This document shows positions 33,181 to 39,832 of a stretch of DNA of 39,832 nucleotides, piece after piece. Position 1 is the first letter of the stretch, and every line of letters starts with the position of its first letter. The position numbers were made by a program, and so were the translations under genes. The notes beneath the pieces are model-generated. The model saw nothing but the letters and a program-made list of their open reading frames with translations, was not told the origin of the DNA and ran no database searches. Origin of the DNA: an uncultured Paracoccaceae bacterium (GTDB lineage Bacteria; Pseudomonadota; Alphaproteobacteria; Rhodobacterales; Rhodobacteraceae); contig CANKVU010000029.1 of NCBI GenBank assembly GCA_947487205.1, forward strand, positions 1-39,832, read 5' to 3'.

Positions 33181-34211
33181 TGCGGCTTACCACCCTTCAT
33201 CTTGCCGGCAAGCTGGCGCGCGCGCGCGGCTCCGCTCACGATGCCGGTTCCGGTGTAGTTGCCGATCCGCGCGGCGCTCGACGAGCGATCGGACACGCCG
33301 AGGCCACGCGCGCCTGCCGTCGCACCGCGCCGGAAATCGTCGGTGCCGCGGATCGCCCCGCCGGCCCCGCCCATGGCCTGGCTCATGCTTCCGGTGAACC
33401 GGTCGTTCACGCCGGCGATCCCGATATTCGTGGCCGCGAGGCTCGACGCGAAACCGGGGATCAACGCCATCAGACCGGCCCCCAGAAGCATCACCACCAC
33501 GAAGGAGATCACGTCGCCGATCGTCTCGGCATCCGATAGGTCACTCGGCGCGACCGTCTCCCCGGCCGCGATCGTGAAGCCGGCCATGGCCGCCACGAAG
33601 AGCGGCACGAAGGCAAAGCCAAGCGCCAGCTTCACCCACGCCTCGAAGACGGGTGCCGACTGCTTGAACATCGTGCAGCCGATCGCGACCGGCGCGATCG
33701 CCAAGAGCACCGCGATCATGATCTTCGCTGCCGAGAGGATGATGATCGTCGCGACCGCCATGAGCGCCGCGACCAAGAACATCAGGACCGCCGTCATCGG
33801 CCCCGCGAAGAGGCCGCCATTGTCGGCGATCGCTTCGCCGATTTCGAGGCAGCTCACATAGAGATCGTCGAGGCCTTCGTACAGGTTGGTCGCTTCGCCG
33901 CCGCTCAAAGCCGAAAGCATTCCCGCCCCGACGGCCGCAGGTCCTTCCGTGAGCGACACATAGACGGGTTCGAGGTTGTCGAAGTCGAGGAAGATGTTGA
34001 TGAGCACGAGTCGCAAGAGCAGCCCGAGGATGGTCGAGGGCGCCAACGCCACGGTCATCGTGACGATGTTGATGCCGACCAGGGCCACGATCAGAACCGA
34101 ACCGGTGGCGACGACCGGTTGCACCATGTTGGCGATGTCGGCGTAGGTATCACCCGCAACGCCAACGACGACACCATCCACCATATCGAGAATATCGTTG
34201 ATAACCGCCAT
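33177..34211 (-). CDS. virB6: Type IV secretion polytopic membrane protein VirB6
   Basis: A 344-residue membrane protein with about six hydrophobic segments (e.g. VQPVVATGSVLIVALVGINI, AVLMFLVAALMAVATIIIL) and the TrbL/VirB6 central motif region (KIMIAVLLAIAPVAIGCTMFKQS...FEAWVKLALGFAFVPLF). The C-terminal ~80 residues are Gly/Arg-rich and soluble. It forms part of the inner-membrane channel. It starts three bases after the small exported-protein gene upstream and overlaps virB8 by ATGA. Confidence 0.92.
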   Translation of the reverse strand: MAVINDILDMVDGVVVGVAGDTYADIANMVQPVVATGSVLIVALVGINIVTMTVALAPSTILGLLLRLVLINIFLDFDNLEPVYVSLTEGPAAVGAGMLSALSGGEATNLYEGLDDLYVSCLEIGEAIADNGGLFAGPMTAVLMFLVAALMAVATIIILSAAKIMIAVLLAIAPVAIGCTMFKQSAPVFEAWVKLALGFAFVPLFVAAMAGFTIAAGETVAPSDLSDAETIGDVISFVVVMLLGAGLMALIPGFASSLAATNIGIAGVNDRFTGSMSQAMGGAGGAIRGTDDFRRGATAGARGLGVSDRSSSAARIGNYTGTGIVSGAARARQLAGKMKGGKPQ

Positions 34212-34214
34212 CCG

Positions 34215-34715
34215 TCAGTCGCCGCACTGACGATTGCGATAGGCAATGTAGGGCTCTCTGATTTCGCCCCGGATACCGTGATACCATTCACGGATCGCTG
34301 TAAGATCACCTTCGGTCAGCGTTTCGGGTGCCTTTCCCGTCCGCTCTTGGGTGAACTCCGCGAAATCCATGAGCTTCGAGAGACAGCCGCAATAGCCCTG
34401 TTCCATCGCGAGTTGGCGCAGCCTGATCCCGTGCGCCTGCTTGGCCATGCCCCAGCGGAATGGGTGTTCGAGGGCGCCCACCTTCGGCACCACGGGCTGT
34501 TCGCAACGAGGCGCGCCACCACGCGCCTCGATCGTCAGCCCGCGGCTCTCTGCTTCCTGCATCAGTTCCAGGACGCGGGCCTCGTCGCTGGCGTCGATCG
34601 CCTCCTGGAGCGCATCGAGGACGCCCGTGTCCGACAGGTCGGACGCCTCCTGCGCCGACGCCGGCACGGCCATCAGCGTCATCGCCACCACGGCAAGCAT
34701 TTTCATCGGGATCAT
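34215..34715 (-). CDS. Exported four-cysteine protein of the virB operon, unknown function
   Basis: A 166-residue protein with a clear signal peptide (MIPMKMLAVVAMTLMAVPASAQ). I recognise no family. The mature part is helical and soluble and holds four cysteines, in PRCEQP, YCGC (two) and the C-terminal NRQCGD, which could form two disulfides. GGAGGAG precedes the start by about eight bases. Its place between virB5 and virB6 and its 3-base gap to virB6 suggest a periplasmic T4SS accessory, in the slot where some systems carry an entry-exclusion protein. That last point is only positional. Confidence 0.7.
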   Translation of the reverse strand: MIPMKMLAVVAMTLMAVPASAQEASDLSDTGVLDALQEAIDASDEARVLELMQEAESRGLTIEARGGAPRCEQPVVPKVGALEHPFRWGMAKQAHGIRLRQLAMEQGYCGCLSKLMDFAEFTQERTGKAPETLTEGDLTAIREWYHGIRGEIREPYIAYRNRQCGD

Positions 34716-34719
34716 GGCG

Positions 34720-35556
34720 TCACTCCTCCGCGCCGCTGAAATCGAAGAACGAGCGGGCGCGCGCCTGCTCGGCCGCGAAGTCGATGCCGCTCTGACCCTG
34801 CGCGAGACCCTGCGCCGCGTTGAGCCGCCACATCTGCCCGAGCATGAAATTCGTCTCGGCCGCCATCCGCGTGTTGAGGTCGAGAGACTCCTTCAGCGTC
34901 TCCTGGTTGGCGATCTCGCCAACCAGCCCATCCACCCGCTCGATGCTCTGGCCCGCCTCGTCGTAGGCAAGCTGCGCGGCGGCGATGCCGGTGGCGTTCG
35001 CCGCAGCCGTCCGCGCGATGATCTCGCCTTGCGGGTCCTCCGCGCTGTTCAGCGCGTCCAGACGCTCACGGGTGAAGCCCGCGCTTTCCATGGTCTCTTG
35101 CAATGCCTCGGCGGCGCGCTTGTCGCCCATGGTCACGTCGCCATCGAGAAGGCTGTCCACGAGGCCGTCGAAATCGCCGATCTGAACCGCGCGCAGAAAG
35201 CCGTCCATGTTGGTGATCTTCGCCGCGCGGGACCGCAGGTCCTCGGCGCTGTTATAGAGCGACGCGATCTCGTTGAGCCCGCTGATCGAGCCCAAGATGC
35301 CTTCGAGGTTCGTGATCTGCTCGATCTGCAGCTCGATCTGCCGGCGCAGCTCCTCGATCTGCTGGATCTGGTTGTTGGCGTCGCGCAGCGCCGCCTGAAG
35401 CTGCTCGATGTTCTGCGCCAGGTTCGATCCGTCGATGACCGGAACGCCCTGGGCTGCGGCGGCGCGGGGCATGAGACCCGGGCTCCCCCCTGCCACCGAG
35501 ATGAGCGCGGAGGCGGCGAGACCGCCCAGAAACCGGGACATGCGTTCAGCCTTCAT
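34720..35556 (-). CDS. virB5: VirB5/TrbJ-like pilus-associated protein
   Basis: A 278-residue secreted protein from ATG 35556 (GGAGG eight bases upstream; a longer in-frame start exists at 35601). The signal peptide ends near RAAAAQ. The mature start is G-V-P-V-I-D-G-S-N-L-A, followed by long Gln/Glu-rich helices (AALRDANNQIQQIEELRRQI) and a C-terminal segment with ETLKESLDLNTRMAAETN. This helix-loop-helix build fits VirB5/TrbJ, a minor pilus-tip subunit. It overlaps the preceding gene by 11 bases. Both its ends resemble the arms of that neighbouring protein. Confidence 0.82.
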   Translation of the reverse strand: MKAERMSRFLGGLAASALISVAGGSPGLMPRAAAAQGVPVIDGSNLAQNIEQLQAALRDANNQIQQIEELRRQIELQIEQITNLEGILGSISGLNEIASLYNSAEDLRSRAAKITNMDGFLRAVQIGDFDGLVDSLLDGDVTMGDKRAAEALQETMESAGFTRERLDALNSAEDPQGEIIARTAAANATGIAAAQLAYDEAGQSIERVDGLVGEIANQETLKESLDLNTRMAAETNFMLGQMWRLNAAQGLAQGQSGIDFAAEQARARSFFDFSGAEE

Positions 35557-36640
35557 CGATGAACCTCCAGAATGTGGACTTGGCCAGGGCGTCGGCCGCA
35601 TCCGTCAATCCGCGAGCGGCTTCGACTTTCGCGTGCGCGGCACGCAGACGGAGCGTCAGCGCCATGAGGCGCGCGCGTTCGCCGAGCATGTAGGTATTGA
35701 GATCGACCGCTTCCTTGGCGTTCGACGGCGCGCCCTTGTCGAGCAGCGCCGCGATGCGTCCCATGGCCTGGTCGACCTGTTCGCCGACATGGCCTCCATA
35801 TCCGACGGATGCGTCCGACCAGTTGCCCCAAGCAGCCGAGGCGTCATCGAAGCCCGCCAGCGAGCCGGTCATGTCCGCGCTCGTGATCTGGCCCAGATAT
35901 TCCTCGTAATAGCCCCGGATGCGGCGGACGTAGGTCTGGGTTTCCTCGAAGGGCGGAATGCCCCCGTATTCGATCACGCGGCCAGGCCCGGCATTATAGG
36001 CCGCAAGCGCATGGTCGACGCGCCCGAACCTCTTGAGCTGCGCAAGGATGTAGCGCGCGCCTCCGTCGAGGTTCTGCCACGGATCGCGCGGATCGACGCC
36101 CAGGTCGCTCGCCGTTCCCGGCATGAGCTGACAGAACCCGCGCGCGCCCACATGGCTGACGGCGGCATTGTTGAAGCGGCTTTCCTGCTTGATGAGGGAT
36201 TGGAAGAGGATGCGCCACGTGAGCGGGTTCAACCCGCCCGCTGCCACTCCGGGATGGCCTTGATGCCGCTGCGCGACCGTGATGATCATCCGCTCGACAT
36301 CCTGATCCTCGCCGAACAGGCGTTCGGCATCGGGATGCTTCTCGACGGCGGGATAGGTCTCGGCCGCGCTCGCGAAATCGCCCGCGCCGTCCTCGAACCC
36401 GCTCAGATCGGTCGGGCCGGTCGTCTCTTCGAGAAAGCGCGCGTAGGCTTGCCGCTGGTCTTCATGCAGCTCCGCCTGACGCGAGCGCGCCGTCAGCTTC
36501 TCGGTCTGAAGCCCGAAGTCCCGCGCATGTTCTTCGACCCGCGAGATGGCATTGGCCAGGGCCGAGCCGTCGATGACCGGCACGCCCTCCGCGGCCGCCG
36601 TGGAGGCGGTCAACGCGGCCGCGACGGCCGCCCGAATCAT
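35546..36640 (-). CDS. virB1: VirB1-type lytic transglycosylase flanked by VirB5-like arms
   Basis: A 364-residue exported enzyme using ATG 36640, four bases after the upstream stop, which gives a compact signal peptide (MIRAAVAAALTASTAAA); ATG 36670 and 36679 are alternatives. Residues ~140-250 are an SLT domain with catalytic E153 (LIKQESRFN), GFCQLMPGTASDLGV and ALAAYNAGPG. It would open peptidoglycan for the T4SS. Residues 19-75 begin G-V-P-V-I-D-G-S-A-L-A and residues 285-345 contain NAKEAVDLNTYMLGERA, both resembling the VirB5 encoded next. Classical VirB1 is ~245 residues without such arms. Confidence 0.85.
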   Translation of the reverse strand: MIRAAVAAALTASTAAAEGVPVIDGSALANAISRVEEHARDFGLQTEKLTARSRQAELHEDQRQAYARFLEETTGPTDLSGFEDGAGDFASAAETYPAVEKHPDAERLFGEDQDVERMIITVAQRHQGHPGVAAGGLNPLTWRILFQSLIKQESRFNNAAVSHVGARGFCQLMPGTASDLGVDPRDPWQNLDGGARYILAQLKRFGRVDHALAAYNAGPGRVIEYGGIPPFEETQTYVRRIRGYYEEYLGQITSADMTGSLAGFDDASAAWGNWSDASVGYGGHVGEQVDQAMGRIAALLDKGAPSNAKEAVDLNTYMLGERARLMALTLRLRAAHAKVEAARGLTDAADALAKSTFWRFIDEG

Positions 36641-36644
36641 GCGA

Positions 36645-36839
36645 TCAGAAGGTCCGGAAATCGCAATCATGGGCCACATCCTCGGCCGGCACCGGCGCCA
36701 CGGGATCGGACAGGAAGGACGCCGATCGGGTCACGACCGCGCCGCGCTCAAAGCACGGTGAGCGAACACCCGTGGAGACGCCTGCGCAGCTCGCGAGCGC
36801 GGCGAGCGCCATCAGGGCCACGCAAAGCCGTGTCGTCAT
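36645..36839 (-). CDS. VirB7-like small lipoprotein
   Basis: A 64-residue protein from ATG 36839, which overlaps the virB4 stop by ATGA and has AAGGA about five bases upstream. It has a lipoprotein signal peptide, TTRLCVALMALAALASC, with the lipidated cysteine at residue 18. Two further cysteines follow (SPCFERG and HDCDF). Size and build match VirB7, which stabilises VirB9 at the outer membrane, but sequence similarity is too low to be sure. In Agrobacterium virB7 lies between virB6 and virB8; here it lies after virB4. Confidence 0.65.
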   Translation of the reverse strand: MTTRLCVALMALAALASCAGVSTGVRSPCFERGAVVTRSASFLSDPVAPVPAEDVAHDCDFRTF

Positions 36840-39202
36840 GTCATTTCCTTCCAGAAGTCGGGGGTTTGCCGCCACTCGAAGGGCGCGCGCTCGTCGCCGG
36901 TCTTCCCGCCGCCGAGGACCGTCACCAAGCCACCGAGGCCCGAGAGGTCGGTGTTGACGTAGACGCTATCCGGCCCCGACCGGAGCAGAGCCAGGCGCTG
37001 TCCTCCGGTCGGCCCGGACAGGAACTCGGCCTCGCGTTCGTTCAAACGGAGGATCTTGTAGTCCTCGGGGTTCGCGCGCGGGTTCGGAAAGAGGAGCTGG
37101 GTCGCGACGCTCTCAGTGATAATCGTGCCGACCGAGCTTTCGACGAGATGCCCCGGCGTCTGCGTCAGCATCATCACGACGCAATTCCGCTTCCGCATGG
37201 TGACGAGCCAGTCGTGAAGGCGCTTCACGAAAATGTCGTCGGCGAGCATCTTCCAGGCTTCGTCGATAACGATGATCGTCGGACGTCTGTCCTCGACCAC
37301 GCGTTCGATCCGCCGGAAGAGATAGGCCAGGAGCGCGCTGCGCTCGGCGTTCTGATCCAGAAGTTCGGTCATATCGAGGCCGACGACATCCTCGCCGATG
37401 GAGATCGACTTCCAGGCGGGCCGCGCGAAAAGCCATCCAAAACGGCCCTGGGCGGTCCATTCCCGTACCCGCGTCACCAGATCACCGTCGTCGTCGGTCG
37501 AAGCGACGAGGCTTTCCAGCCCCTCGAATGTCCGAAGTTCCGTCTCCGCGCGGGTGATCTGACGCACGGCCTCGTTCAGGGCCACGCTCTGCACCGTGTC
37601 GAGCGGTGCCGTGCGACCGAGAATGTCCGTTAGCCAGTCCGTCAGCCATGCGGCCCCGCGCGCATCGATCTCGGTCGCGAGGGGGTTGAACCCCGTCGGC
37701 TCGCCGATCCTGATTTCGCTGTAGGAGCCGCCGAGCGCCCGCACCGCCATCTCGAGCCCCTGGTCCTTGTCGAAAACGATCAGCCGGGCATCGGCTCGCC
37801 TTGCCTGCGCCATGAGAAAAGCCGTCGAGATCGTCTTTCCCGAACCCGTCCGGCCGAGGACGAGCGTGTGGCCCACGCTCGGTTCCTCGCCCACGCGGCC
37901 CCGTTCATGGAAATTGAACCGGTGGAGTGTGGAACAGACGGTCGGGAACGCGGTGATGTTGACGCCCCAGGGGCTCTCGTCATGCGCTCGACCCGGACTG
38001 GTGTTGTGCAGCGCGGCCAACTCCGCGAAGTTGTGCGCCGAAACGAGCCCGTCGCGAATGCGGTAAGGCCAGTTACCCGGGACTTGCGCGAAATAGAGCG
38101 CTTTGGCCGCCCAGCGTTCGCGAACCATCACTGCGCCGGCCTCTTGGGCCGCGCGCCAGACCTCCGACGCCGCATCTTCCAGCTCCTCGGGCCTGTCGCA
38201 GAAAACCTGCACAGAGCAATGATGATCCCCGAAACTCGTGCGCCCCGACGCCACGTCGTCGGCGGCCTGTACGAGCTGTTCGGTCAGGCTGATCGCCGCG
38301 TCTTCGGAGACGCCGCGCTGCCGGTAGATGCGCGTGATCCTCTCCGTCGCCTCGTTCCCGCGCCGGGGAATGAAGGAGTTCGTGACGGTCACGTCATAGG
38401 GGAGCTGTAGCCCGTCCAGCATCGTGGGCCAGGTCCGCGCGGGGTAGCTCTTCATCCCGAAGATCGCGCCGTAGCGTGTCTCCATGCCGTTCTCGAGGAT
38501 CAGCGTTCCGCTCCGGAACGTCACCTCGAAATTGGTCATGGTCTCGGCGAGAAGCTGACCGGGCTCGACGATCACCTTGCGGTAGCCGTGCCCCAGGACG
38601 GAGCTAAGAAGCGATAGCCACTCGCCGCTCGAAACGCCAAGGCGCCGAAACCCGTGGGGCGCGTAGATGCCCCGCACGAGGTTCAACGCCTCATCGAGCG
38701 CCGCCATGCGGGCCTCGATGTCCCTGCGGAAGTTCTTCTTGCCGCGTCCGGGCAGCAAGGTGAACCGGTCGGCGGCGCTCTGTCGGATGACCACCGTGAC
38801 CATCAGGACGCGCGCCTTGAGCGCACGTCCCGCCAGCGTCGCGCGCCAGGCCGCATCGACCGACGTCGCGAAACCCGCGCCGTCGATCGAAGGAAGGTCG
38901 GCCGGATCCGGGCGGCTGACCTTGTTGACATAGAATGCGAAGCGCTCGCCGAGCTGCCCGACGACACGCGCGAACCCCTCTCCGATCTCGTCGATCGCCG
39001 CGTCGTCCGAAGTCATGCTGTCGATCCCGCCGATGACGGCGGAGGCCATCAGATCGCCTTGCTTCGTCAGGATCACATCGTCCCGCACGGCCGACACGAA
39101 AGGCAGGTGCCGCCCGAACCGTTCCGAGCGCAGGATTGCCGCACCGAGCACGTCGGAGACCGCCGGCCGCTCTACGAAGCCGCGGAGGCCCTTAACTGAC
39201 AT
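36836..39202 (-). CDS. virB4: Type IV secretion ATPase VirB4
   Basis: A 788-residue ATPase (start ATG 39202, with GAGGG about nine bases upstream; a GTG at 39211 is also open). The N-terminal VirB4/CagE domain is followed by the RecA-like core: Walker A G-R-T-G-S-G-K-T near 450-457, Walker B T-I-I-V-I-D-E-A-W-K-M near 645, and VMMLTQTPGHL. It energises pilin dislocation and pilus assembly. It overlaps the virB3 end by 11 bases and the VirB7-like gene by 4. Full length, no defects seen. Confidence 0.95.
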   Translation of the reverse strand: MSVKGLRGFVERPAVSDVLGAAILRSERFGRHLPFVSAVRDDVILTKQGDLMASAVIGGIDSMTSDDAAIDEIGEGFARVVGQLGERFAFYVNKVSRPDPADLPSIDGAGFATSVDAAWRATLAGRALKARVLMVTVVIRQSAADRFTLLPGRGKKNFRRDIEARMAALDEALNLVRGIYAPHGFRRLGVSSGEWLSLLSSVLGHGYRKVIVEPGQLLAETMTNFEVTFRSGTLILENGMETRYGAIFGMKSYPARTWPTMLDGLQLPYDVTVTNSFIPRRGNEATERITRIYRQRGVSEDAAISLTEQLVQAADDVASGRTSFGDHHCSVQVFCDRPEELEDAASEVWRAAQEAGAVMVRERWAAKALYFAQVPGNWPYRIRDGLVSAHNFAELAALHNTSPGRAHDESPWGVNITAFPTVCSTLHRFNFHERGRVGEEPSVGHTLVLGRTGSGKTISTAFLMAQARRADARLIVFDKDQGLEMAVRALGGSYSEIRIGEPTGFNPLATEIDARGAAWLTDWLTDILGRTAPLDTVQSVALNEAVRQITRAETELRTFEGLESLVASTDDDGDLVTRVREWTAQGRFGWLFARPAWKSISIGEDVVGLDMTELLDQNAERSALLAYLFRRIERVVEDRRPTIIVIDEAWKMLADDIFVKRLHDWLVTMRKRNCVVMMLTQTPGHLVESSVGTIITESVATQLLFPNPRANPEDYKILRLNEREAEFLSGPTGGQRLALLRSGPDSVYVNTDLSGLGGLVTVLGGGKTGDERAPFEWRQTPDFWKEMT

Positions 39203-39473
39203 AGCGATCACCCTCGTTCTCGTCGTGGTTCGCCGTTCGGGGGGTCCGGGAAATCGTGACGTTGAGGATCTGGAAGAGGTGCGGATTGCGGTCGGCCACG
39301 ATCCAGAGCGGCGGATAGCCCACCACGAGCACCAAGAGCCACCGTATGTCGTCGAGCAGCACGAAGGGAATGACGCTCGCGAAGACGAGCGACAGGAAGT
39401 ACCCGATCGGCAGACCGAAGATCTTTGGCGGCTTCGTCAGGCCTAGGAAGAGAGGCGTTTCGCGCATAATCAC
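39192..39473 (-). CDS. virB3: Type IV secretion protein VirB3
   Basis: A 93-residue inner-membrane protein. It has the family opening (ETPLFLGLTKPPKIFGLPIGYF), two close hydrophobic helices (SLVFASVIPFVLLDDIRWLLVLVVGYP) and the end segment DRNPHLFQILNVTISRTP. The ORF starts GTG-ATT-ATG; GAAGG ten bases before the GTG favours GTG 39473, but ATG 39467 is possible. It works beside VirB4 in pilus assembly. It follows the damaged virB2 by 33 bases. Confidence 0.9.
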   Translation of the reverse strand: MIMRETPLFLGLTKPPKIFGLPIGYFLSLVFASVIPFVLLDDIRWLLVLVVGYPPLWIVADRNPHLFQILNVTISRTPRTANHDENEGDRYVS

Positions 39474-39506
39474 GGAGACCAGCCCTTCCGAGCTGGCCGT
39501 TTCTCC

Positions 39507-39769
39507 TCAATCCGCAGCCGCACCGAAGCCGTCCACGATCGTCTCGGCGGAGAAGACCAGTACGACGCCCACGAAGATGGCGAGGAAGATCGGCCAGTTC
39601 AGGCGGCCGAAGAACATCATGACGCCCGCGCGACCAGCGCGAGGACAGCAATGCCCCGACCGATCGGGCCGGTCACCGCGTCGATCACGGTGTCGATCAT
39701 GTCCGAGACCGGATCGAGGTCCTGCGCGAGCGCCGGTTGCGCGGCGATCACCAGATGTAGATCGCTTCG
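39507..39769 (-). pseudogene. virB2: virB2 pilin gene, frameshifted and lacking its start
   Basis: Two minus-strand frames together encode a VirB2/TrbC pilin. The first, from about 39754 (L-V-I-A-A-Q-P-A-L-A-Q-D), covers the signal cleavage region and helix DPVSDMIDTVIDAVTGPIGR...VLALVA, then hits TGA at 39617-39619. The second, ending at 39507-39509, gives GVMMFFGRLNWPIFLAIFVGVVLVF and ETIVDGFGAAAD. One missing base in the GCGCG run at 39624-39633 explains the break. Upstream, a TAG at 39770-39772 and no usable start show the signal-peptide start is also missing. A 37-codon rest from ATG 39620 is too short for a pilin. Confidence 0.75.
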
Positions 39770-39832
39770 CTATCTGGCCGGGTTTTGTCGGCGTTATTTG
39801 TCCGCTGCGCCCTGATCGACGCTGGTCTTGAG
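39755..39832. other. Foreign sequence at the virB2 break, perhaps a mobile-element end
   Basis: The last ~78 bases do not continue the virB2 reading frame. Near the junction lies an imperfect palindrome, GATCGCTTCGCTATC (39760-39774). A transposon or recombination border is likely, but I cannot name a family from this piece alone. Confidence 0.35.

Noticed and set aside
1-39832. CRISPR arrays, tRNA and rRNA genes
   Set aside because: No regularly spaced direct repeats were seen, and no cloverleaf-like or rRNA-like sequence was noticed in the gaps; this was judged by eye only.
29202-39832. Relaxase, VirD4 coupling protein or origin of transfer as part of the virB block
   Set aside because: None of the minus- or plus-strand genes in the window fits these families; they may lie outside it.

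Overview
The window looks like accessory DNA from a high-GC alphaproteobacterium, most probably of the Rhodobacterales (Roseobacter/Paracoccus type). The reasons are the codon usage, dense use of stop/start overlaps (ATGA), Alphaproteobacteria-like IS3/IS5/IS256 elements, an MCE lipid-transport set with a STAS-MlaE fusion, and a P-type VirB secretion operon. This placement is an inference from protein character, not from a database search.

Layout. (1) 1-1875 is an insertion-sequence pile-up: the tail of an IS5-like element, an intact IS3-family element on the minus strand, and the 3' part of a second IS3/IS407-type transposase. (2) 2372-6688 (minus) is an MCE operon: STAS-MlaE permease, MlaF ATPase, an MCE protein with a long helical tail, and an auxiliary lipoprotein. 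(3) 7157-9831 (minus) holds a tandem universal stress protein, a small exported-protein-like ORF, a DUF2892 membrane protein and a zinc alcohol dehydrogenase preceded by a perfect FNR/FixK-type palindrome. (4) 10242-13403 is a second insertion zone: an IS256 relic with two nonsense codons, a thioredoxin-2 gene behind a FixK-like box, a DnaJ gene cut off at an IS border, and a complete IS3-type element with a frameshifted orfA. (5) 13523-28896 (plus) is a long, tightly packed operon: TetR regulator, double SpoIIAA-like protein, PHA synthase, FabI-type enoyl reductase, a MaoC (R-hydratase)/phosphotransacylase fusion, acetate/butyrate-type kinase, HlyD adaptor, RbbA-like double ATPase-permease, ABC-2 permease, DUF900 lipoprotein hydrolase, MscS channel and AdhP alcohol dehydrogenase. 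(6) 29202-39769 (minus) is a VirB type IV secretion operon running virB2(broken)-B3-B4-B7-like-B1/B5 chimera-B5-unknown-B6-B8-B9-B10-B11. VirD4 and relaxase are not in the window.

How it may work together. Blocks 3-5 read as a low-oxygen carbon and energy module. FNR/FixK-type boxes precede the first alcohol dehydrogenase and the thioredoxin gene. The TetR operon could route acyl-CoA either into polyhydroxyalkanoate (R-hydratase domain plus PhaC) or, through the phosphotransacylase domain and the kinase, into a short-chain acid with ATP formation, with alcohol dehydrogenases and an exporter attached. Only the gene content and motifs are seen directly; the metabolic routing is inference.

The least expected items are a lytic transglycosylase whose catalytic domain sits between two VirB5-like arms, directly upstream of a VirB5 paralogue, and the loss of an intact virB2 pilin gene (frameshift plus missing signal-peptide start at a foreign junction), which questions whether this secretion system can work with its own pilin.
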